Origin: Phycisphaerae bacterium | GTDB lineage: Bacteria; Planctomycetota; Phycisphaerae; JAJVII01 | Direction of reading: 5' to 3' | Assembly: GCA_028706835.1 (NCBI GenBank) | Contig: JAQTVL010000140.1 | Location: 1-9,252 of the forward strand | Length of the DNA: 9,252 nucleotides | Part shown: positions 4,800 to 9,252 of the stretch, piece after piece | Position numbering within the stretch: position 1 is the stretch's first letter | Layout of the letters: each line of letters begins with the position of its first letter | Position numbers and translations under genes: made by a program | Notes under the pieces: generated by a model | What the model was told of the DNA's origin: nothing | Seen by the model: the letters and a program-made list of their open reading frames with translations, nothing else | The model's database searches: none

Positions 4800-6455
4800 A
4801 TGGCAACCAGGAACCTGACTGTCAATCGCGTGAATCAGTGGGGCCTGACCTCCCGCAGGCGGCGGGCCAATCCGTTCGCCGAGGTCGAAGTGGATGCTGT
4901 TATCACCGGGCCGGGGCGGAAGGCCTGGCGTGTGCCGGCGTTCTGGGGCGGCGGGGCGAAGTGGTTGTTCCGGTTCGCCGCGCCCAGGCCCGGGGCCTAT
5001 GCGTTTCGCACCGAATGCTCCGACCCAGCCGACACCGGACTGCACGGCCGCGAGGGGCGTTTCACAGTCGTCGGCTACAAGGGCGCCAACCCGCTCTATC
5101 GTCACGGCCGGCTCCGCGTCGCCGCGGATCGCCGGCACTTCGAGCACGCCGACGGCAGGCCGTTCTTCTGGCTGGGCGACACGTGGTGGATGGGATTCAC
5201 CAGCCGGCTTCGTTGGCCGGATGAGACCGCCGCCTTGGCTGCCGATCGCGCAGCCAAGGGGTTCACGGTCGTCCAGATCGTCGCGGGGATGCAGCCGGAC
5301 ATGGACTGGATGGACCGGCGCGGCGCGAACGAGGCGGGGCTGCCGTATGACAAGGGTTTGGACAAGGTCAACCCGCGGTGGTACGACTCCGCGGACCGCA
5401 AGATCGACACGATCGTCGACGCTGGCCTGGCCCCGTGCATCGTCGGGTGCTGGGGCTACTACCTCATGCGGCTGGGCGTCGAGAAGGCCAAACGGCACTG
5501 GCGATACCTGATCGCCCGGTACGGCGCCTACCCGGTGCTGTGGTGTCTGGCCGGTGAGGCGACCATGCCATACTACGGCCTGACCTTGGGCGCCAAGGCC
5601 GACAAGGAAGAGGCGGACCGGCATCGGGCGGAACAGAAGGCCGGCTGGACCGAGGTCGCCCGATACGTTCGCGGCATCGATCCGTTTGCCAACCCGATCA
5701 CCGTCCATCCCAGCCAGTCCGGGCGGGACTGCGTCGCCGACGACAGCGTGCTGGACTTCAACATGCTCCAGACGGGGCATGGCGGCTACGGGAGCATCGC
5801 CGGCACGCGCGACGTTGTCCGGCGGGAATACGCCCACCAGCCGGCCATGCCGGTGGTCCAGGGCGAGGTGAATTACGAGGGCATCTTGTCGGGCAGCCGG
5901 GACGACGTGCAGCGGGCGACGTTCTGGGTGTGCATGCTCAACGGCGCCGCCGGGTTTACCTATGGGGCCAACGGGATATGGCAGTTCAACCGCCCCGAGA
6001 AGCCTTATGGCCCGTCGCCGCACGGCGCCGCCTGGGGCGACCGGTCGTGGCAGGAGGCGTGCAAGCTGCCCGGCTCGTCGGTGGTTGCGCTGGGCAAGCG
6101 GCTGCTCCAGAAGTACCCTTGGTGGAAGCTCCAGCCGATGGGCGAATCGTCGGCGAAGCCGGAGGCCGCTGAGCGGTGGGATCGCGGCCCGCAAATAGCC
6201 GGCATCCCGGGCGAACTGATCGTCGCCTACTACCAGCAGGCCAGGGCCCCGTGGAACTCGGCGGACTTCGGCCGGGTGACCGGGCTGAAACCCGGCGGCT
6301 CCTACCGGGCCAGATGGATCGATCCGGAGTCCGGGCGGGAATACCCGCTCGGCAAACTCGTCGCCGATTCGCAGGGCCGCTGGGAAACCCCCGTCGCGCC
6401 GATCATCGGCAGCATGTTGCTGGTGGTGGAGCGGGTGAAGAGGTCGCACAAATGA
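4800..6455 (+). CDS. Apiosidase-like glycoside hydrolase (GH140/DUF4038 type)
   Basis: A 551-residue protein with three regions: an N-terminal beta-sandwich of DUF5060 type (about 5-95), a TIM-barrel DUF4038 domain (about 100-440) and a C-terminal beta-sandwich like the putative collagen-binding domain PF12904 (about 460-548). The DUF4038 signature is PFFWLGDTWW (121-130), followed by DRAAKGFTVVQ (149-159). Glu253 in CLAGEA and Glu356 in VVQGEVNYEG sit at the expected acid/base and nucleophile positions. The characterised relative in GH140 removes apiose from rhamnogalacturonan II; DUF4038 proteins as a whole act on varied plant or algal glycans, so the substrate is open. No signal peptide is apparent. 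It is transcribed away from the GH42-like gene across a shared inverted-repeat region, and its stop overlaps the next gene's start in ATGA. Confidence 0.88.
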   Translation: MATRNLTVNRVNQWGLTSRRRRANPFAEVEVDAVITGPGRKAWRVPAFWGGGAKWLFRFAAPRPGAYAFRTECSDPADTGLHGREGRFTVVGYKGANPLYRHGRLRVAADRRHFEHADGRPFFWLGDTWWMGFTSRLRWPDETAALAADRAAKGFTVVQIVAGMQPDMDWMDRRGANEAGLPYDKGLDKVNPRWYDSADRKIDTIVDAGLAPCIVGCWGYYLMRLGVEKAKRHWRYLIARYGAYPVLWCLAGEATMPYYGLTLGAKADKEEADRHRAEQKAGWTEVARYVRGIDPFANPITVHPSQSGRDCVADDSVLDFNMLQTGHGGYGSIAGTRDVVRREYAHQPAMPVVQGEVNYEGILSGSRDDVQRATFWVCMLNGAAGFTYGANGIWQFNRPEKPYGPSPHGAAWGDRSWQEACKLPGSSVVALGKRLLQKYPWWKLQPMGESSAKPEAAERWDRGPQIAGIPGELIVAYYQQARAPWNSADFGRVTGLKPGGSYRARWIDPESGREYPLGKLVADSQGRWETPVAPIIGSMLLVVERVKRSHK

Positions 6456-7114
6456 ACAAGGCCCAGATCATCGAGGAACTCACCCGCCACGGCACCCGAG
6501 CCAATGTCGCGGGCATGGCCCGCTTCGGCATCCGCGCGAAGAAGGTGCTGGGCGTCTCGGCGCCGGTGATGCGGGGGCTGGCCCGGCGGATCGGCAAGGA
6601 CCACAAGCTGGCTGGGCAACTTTGGCGGACGGGCATCCACGAGGCCCGCTTCGTCGCGTCGCTAGTCGACGTGCCGGCCGACGTGACCGAGCGGCAGATG
6701 GAATCGTGGGCGGCGGACTTCGACAACTGGGCCGTGTGCGACAGCGTGTGCGGCAACCTGTTCGACAAGATGCCGTGGGCGTATGCCAAGGCGCTCGCCT
6801 GGAGCCGCCGCCCGGAGGAGTTCGTCAAGCGGGCCGGGTTCTCATTGATGGCCTGGCTGACGGTGCACGACAAGAAGGCGCCCGACGCGAAGTTCGTGCC
6901 GTTCTTCCGGGCGATCAAGCGGGAATCGACCGACGAGCGGAACTTTGTCCGCAAGGCCGTCAACTGGGCCTTGCGCCAGATCGGCAAGAGCCGGCCCGGC
7001 CTGCGGATGCGGGCCATCGCGGTGGCCCGCGAGGTTCGCCGGATCGACTCGAAGTCCGCCCGCTGGATCGCCGCGGACGCCCTGCGGGAACTGACGGCTG
7101 TCGGAAGGGGATGA
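6452..7114 (+). CDS. AlkD-like DNA alkylation repair protein
   Basis: A 220-residue, all-alpha protein of the DNA_alkylation_rep family (HEAT-like repeats, as in AlkC/AlkD), typical in length. Members excise or process 3- and 7-alkylpurines without flipping the base. The block SWAADFDNWAVCDSVC (85-100) contains Trp93 and Asp97, four residues apart like the catalytic Trp/Asp pair of Bacillus AlkD. NFVRKAVNWALRQIGK (164-179) is the other strong family signature and supplies Trp172. The ATG lies in a 4-base ATGA overlap with the upstream glycosidase stop, and AGAGG sits 8 nt before it, so translation is probably coupled. The pairing of a sugar hydrolase with a base-repair protein looks like gene-order chance; no functional link is evident. 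Confidence 0.9.
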   Translation: MNKAQIIEELTRHGTRANVAGMARFGIRAKKVLGVSAPVMRGLARRIGKDHKLAGQLWRTGIHEARFVASLVDVPADVTERQMESWAADFDNWAVCDSVCGNLFDKMPWAYAKALAWSRRPEEFVKRAGFSLMAWLTVHDKKAPDAKFVPFFRAIKRESTDERNFVRKAVNWALRQIGKSRPGLRMRAIAVAREVRRIDSKSARWIAADALRELTAVGRG

Positions 7115-7251
7115 TCCGGAGGCCAGCCGATCCGCCTGTCGGAACGGCGGAGAACGGAGACCGCGACAACGTCCATTGGCTGATTCGGGGTGCGAGGGAC
7201 GGTGCAATCACGGAGCGTAAAATCAGGCCGACAGGATCCGAGAGGACCGAT

Positions 7252-7275
7252 ATGGACGAAGCGAGGACGGCATGA
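7252..7275 (+). CDS. Possible 7-codon leader peptide before the methyltransferase
   Basis: AGAGGA (7241-7246) sits 5 nt before an ATG that opens MDEARTA-stop. Its TGA overlaps the methyltransferase ATG in ATGA (7272-7275). The ribosome binding site is better spaced than the methyltransferase's own GAGGA (4 nt away). This could couple translation, or it could be coincidence in a GC-rich leader. Confidence 0.25.
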   Translation: MDEARTA

Positions 7276-7931
7276 AGAGCAGGTCACAGGCCAGGGCTCT
7301 GGTTCAGCAATACCTGAATCGGCACGATCCAGCAGGGTGGTTTGAACAACTGTATTCCGAGGCTGAGGGCAAGCCCGACACCATACCGTGGGCCGATATG
7401 GCCCCCAACCCGAATGTGACGGTTTGGTTGGACCGGCGCCTCGCCGGGGGCAACGAATGCGCAGCCGCGGTCGTGGGGTGTGGCCTGGGCGATGACGCGG
7501 AGGAGTTGTCGCGCAGAGGTCTCCGGGTCACGGCCTTCGACATTTCCCAGACGGCAATTGACTGGTGCCGCAGACGATTCCCGAACTCCGGTGTGAAGTA
7601 CGTCGTTGCGGATCTTCTCCGGACGCCCGCCACTTGGCGCAGGACGTTCGACTTCGTTGTGGAGAGCTACACACTCCAGGTGCTGCCGCCAGACGTGCGA
7701 CCGGCGGCCATTCGACAACTGGCGGACCTGGTCGGGGGCCGGGGAACGCTCCTGGTCGTGGCGAGAGGCAGAGAGCCCACCGACCCCGAAGGTGATATGC
7801 CCTGGCCGCTGACACGACGCGAGTTAGATGGGTTGCTGGAATCCGGGCTGAGACTGGAGGAGTTCGAGGACTACGTTGACGCTGAGGACCCGCCCGTCAG
7901 GCGGTTCCGCGCCGTCTATCGCCGGCCGTAA
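7272..7931 (+). CDS. Class I SAM-dependent methyltransferase
   Basis: A 219-residue protein with a Rossmann-like methyltransferase fold. Motif I is AAVVGCGLGDDAEEL (65-79), the SAM-binding glycine loop. Motif II ends in the acidic Asp90 (VTAFDIS), which should bind the SAM ribose. Motif III is VVADLL (111-116) and motif IV is VVESYTLQVLPP (129-140). The N-terminal helix with WFEQLYSEAEGKPDTIPW (23-40) resembles the region ahead of motif I in thiopurine/halide methyltransferase-like and Methyltransf_25 proteins that act on small molecules; the substrate cannot be assigned. Cytoplasmic, with no membrane segments. It lies 157 bp after the AlkD-like gene and ahead of the ACIII promoter, so it is probably the last gene of its own transcript. 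Its codons look somewhat less GCC/GGC-biased than its neighbours, a weak hint of separate origin. Confidence 0.85.
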   Translation: MKSRSQARALVQQYLNRHDPAGWFEQLYSEAEGKPDTIPWADMAPNPNVTVWLDRRLAGGNECAAAVVGCGLGDDAEELSRRGLRVTAFDISQTAIDWCRRRFPNSGVKYVVADLLRTPATWRRTFDFVVESYTLQVLPPDVRPAAIRQLADLVGGRGTLLVVARGREPTDPEGDMPWPLTRRELDGLLESGLRLEEFEDYVDAEDPPVRRFRAVYRRP

Positions 7932-8014
7932 ACAGGGCCCCTTCGTTCGCCTGGCAATCGCATTTTCACGACGCAGGAGATCCTTCGGCTCGGGTTCTCA
8001 TGAGTCATGGTCTA

Positions 8015-8045
8015 TTGACGCGACGCATCGGCGGATGCCTATAAT
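8015..8045 (+). promoter_or_regulatory. Promoter of the alternative complex III operon
   Basis: TTGACG (8015-8020) and a perfect TATAAT (8040-8045) are separated by 19 nt, slightly longer than the ideal 17. Transcription would begin near 8052, giving an untranslated leader of about 60 nt before actA. The spacing and the intergenic position make this the most credible promoter in the window. Confidence 0.6.
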
Positions 8046-8111
8046 GCTGGCGAGTGTAAGGCAACCGACGTTCGGCCGGTCCGCCGGACTGACGCCTGAG
8101 ATCAAAACCTG

Positions 8112-8714
8112 ATGTCCATGTTCACCAGGAAATTTGACCGCAAGGTACACGTCGCCTTCGGCGTCTTCCTCTTCTCGCTCCTCTTCGGCGTCGGGTTCGG
8201 ATACTACGTGCTCTGGCCGAGCGACCTAGAGGCCGGCTACGAGCCCGCCCAGCCGATCCTCTACAGCCACAAGCTCCACGCCGGCGACATGAAGATGCAG
8301 TGCCTGTACTGCCATTCGCAGGCCGACAAGACCGCCCAGGCGACCACGCCGCCGGTATCGACCTGCATGAACTGCCACTCGCAGGTGCAGAGCAAAGGCC
8401 CCGACGGCCAGGTGCTGCCCGCGACGCAATTCGTGCTGGACCACTGGAAGAGCAGGGAGCCGATCCGCTGGAACAAGGTGTCGGACCTGGCTGACTTCGT
8501 CTACTTCGACCACAGCCGGCACGTGAACTCCGGCCTGACCTGCCAGGAGTGCCACGGCCCGATCGAAACGATGGACCGCGTGCGGCGGCAGTATGGCCTG
8601 AAGATGAGCTGGTGCCTGGCCTGCCATCGCCAGGCCCCGCCGGCGGGTTCGCGAGCGGAAAGACTGGGCTGGGACCAGCGGGCGCCGATCAACTGCTCGA
8701 CGTGCCACAGGTGA
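8112..8714 (+). CDS. actA: Pentaheme c-type cytochrome, alternative complex III subunit ActA
   Basis: A 200-residue protein with one N-terminal membrane helix (about 12-35) and five CXXCH haem-attachment motifs: CLYCH (64-68), CMNCH (85-89), CQECH (144-148), CLACH (168-172) and CSTCH (195-199), the last at the very C-terminus. Five haems plus a single anchor, followed by an ActB-type gene, is the signature of ActA of alternative complex III, the quinol:cytochrome c/oxidase oxidoreductase that replaces bc1. The haem domain should face the periplasm and pass electrons on from the quinol site. No strong ribosome binding site is seen before the ATG at 8112; an in-frame ATG at 8118 is an alternative. 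It follows a clear promoter, and a repeat-filled 167-bp gap precedes actB. Confidence 0.9.
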   Translation: MSMFTRKFDRKVHVAFGVFLFSLLFGVGFGYYVLWPSDLEAGYEPAQPILYSHKLHAGDMKMQCLYCHSQADKTAQATTPPVSTCMNCHSQVQSKGPDGQVLPATQFVLDHWKSREPIRWNKVSDLADFVYFDHSRHVNSGLTCQECHGPIETMDRVRRQYGLKMSWCLACHRQAPPAGSRAERLGWDQRAPINCSTCHR

Positions 8715-8749
8715 GTGTGCGAGCAATGAATGCGAGCGGAATCCGTCTG

Positions 8750-8842
8750 TTTGTGGAGTGCGGTAGCGAAGCTACCGCTTTGACGAGCAGCCACGCTTTG
8801 GCGTTCGCCCAAAGCGGGAGCTGCGCTCCCGCACTCCACAAA
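8750..8842. repeat. REP-like inverted pair with GGAG heads between actA and actB
   Basis: Two 33-bp arms (8750-8782 and 8810-8842) are inverted copies matching at 30 of 33 bases. Each arm reads TTTGT, then GGAGT, then a hairpin with an 8-bp stem: GCGGTAGC/GCTACCGC in the left copy and GCGGGAGC/GCTCCCGC in the right. Two of the three differences are one stem pair (T-A against G-C) and the third lies in the loop, so pairing is preserved. The 27-bp centre adds a further stem, CGCTTTGG (8794-8801) with CCAAAGCG (8809-8816). GGAG is the alternative head tetranucleotide of RAYT-associated REPs. In the actA-actB transcript it would fold strongly and could shape mRNA decay or subunit ratio. Confidence 0.75.
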
Positions 8843-8881
8843 AGGACATTCGGCATTGCGACTTGAGCGGAAGACGGCAGC

Positions 8882-9252
8882 ATGACCTCACACCATGAAC
8901 ATCACCGCGGCAACGCCCAACGCGAGACAGACCTCTCCCGCCGCGACGCCCTCAAACTGCTCGGGGCGTCCGCCGCCGGCCTGGCCTTCGGCCTGCCCGG
9001 CTGCAACCGCAAGCCGCGGCGCGAAATCGTCAGCCGGGCCGAGATTCGCGAATACCTCAAGCCCGGCACGACCCACTACTACTCGTCCACCTGGACCGAA
9101 GGCCCGTATCCCTACGGCATCGTCGTCAAGACGGTCGACGGCCGACCGATCAAGATCGACGGCAACCCCGACCACCCGATCAACCAGGGCGGCAGCACCG
9201 CCGCGATGCAAGCCAGCATCCTGTCCCTCTACGACCCGGACCGGTTGCGCAG
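8882..9252 (+). CDS. actB: Alternative complex III subunit ActB, N-terminal part (partial)
   Basis: Translation from the ATG at 8882 stays open to the window end (123 complete codons). The N-terminus has a twin-arginine signal, SRRDALKLLG (19-28), then a hydrophobic stretch ending in GLPGC (Cys41), a possible lipobox. The downstream stretch GIVVKTVDGRPIKIDGNPDHP (79-99) and the ASILSLYDPDRLR ending are typical of the molybdopterin-oxidoreductase-like domain of ActB. In known complexes ActB fuses a cofactor-free molybdopterin-like domain to an iron-sulfur domain and sits on the periplasmic face beside ActA; here only the first part is visible. A GGAAG (8869-8873) lies 8 nt before the ATG. The operon would be expected to continue with actC and further subunits. 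Confidence 0.9.
   Translation, partial: MTSHHEHHRGNAQRETDLSRRDALKLLGASAAGLAFGLPGCNRKPRREIVSRAEIREYLKPGTTHYYSSTWTEGPYPYGIVVKTVDGRPIKIDGNPDHPINQGGSTAAMQASILSLYDPDRLR

Noticed and set aside
4788..6449. 553-codon open frame on the minus strand
   Set aside because: Antisense to the apiosidase-like gene, whose motifs and ribosome binding site are clear; its translation is Arg/Pro-rich and featureless.
7876..8112. 78-codon open frame on the plus strand
   Set aside because: It overlaps the end of the methyltransferase and the ACIII promoter and has no ribosome binding site or domain.

Overview
The window is GC-rich DNA that most likely comes from a planctomycete-type bacterium (Phycisphaerae-like). 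This is an inference from three things: the gene content, the long intergenic gaps with palindromic repeats, and the pairing of carbohydrate genes with an alternative complex III operon. No rRNA, tRNA or taxonomic marker is present to confirm it.

Layout. Positions 1-4369 are read on the minus strand. They hold the first 15 codons of a probable sugar phosphate isomerase/epimerase (1-46), a Gfo/Idh/MocA-family oxidoreductase (173-1285) and a GH42-like glycoside hydrolase (1937-4369). A divergent regulatory gap (4370-4799) follows. The plus strand then carries an apiosidase-like (GH140/DUF4038) glycoside hydrolase (4800-6455) that overlaps an AlkD-like DNA alkylation repair protein (6452-7114) by four bases. 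Next comes a class I SAM methyltransferase (7272-7931). From a recognisable promoter at 8015-8045 begins an alternative complex III operon: a pentaheme cytochrome ActA (8112-8714) and the start of the Tat-exported ActB (8882 to the window end).

How the genes work together. The left half looks like a small sugar-catabolism neighbourhood: two intracellular-looking glycosidases release a sugar, and the oxidoreductase plus isomerase-like protein process it. A motif reading TTGAACCAYGCCG lies 118-178 nt upstream of the starts of all three complete carbohydrate genes and points toward each of them, so they may share control. The right half is a respiratory operon: ACIII oxidises quinol and passes electrons to cytochrome c carriers.

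The non-coding DNA is the most unusual part. It holds a perfect 16-bp palindrome matching the ParB-binding parS site (1895-1910); an approximately 68-bp palindromic direct repeat (1709-1877); a G-quadruplex/hairpin block beginning at the oxidoreductase stop codon; and two different REP-like inverted pairs. One REP pair has GTAG heads (4531-4579) and lies in the divergent promoter region. The other has GGAG heads (8750-8842) and lies between actA and actB. In both pairs the two copies differ by compensatory changes that keep the stem paired. No complete new defence or mobile system is visible.
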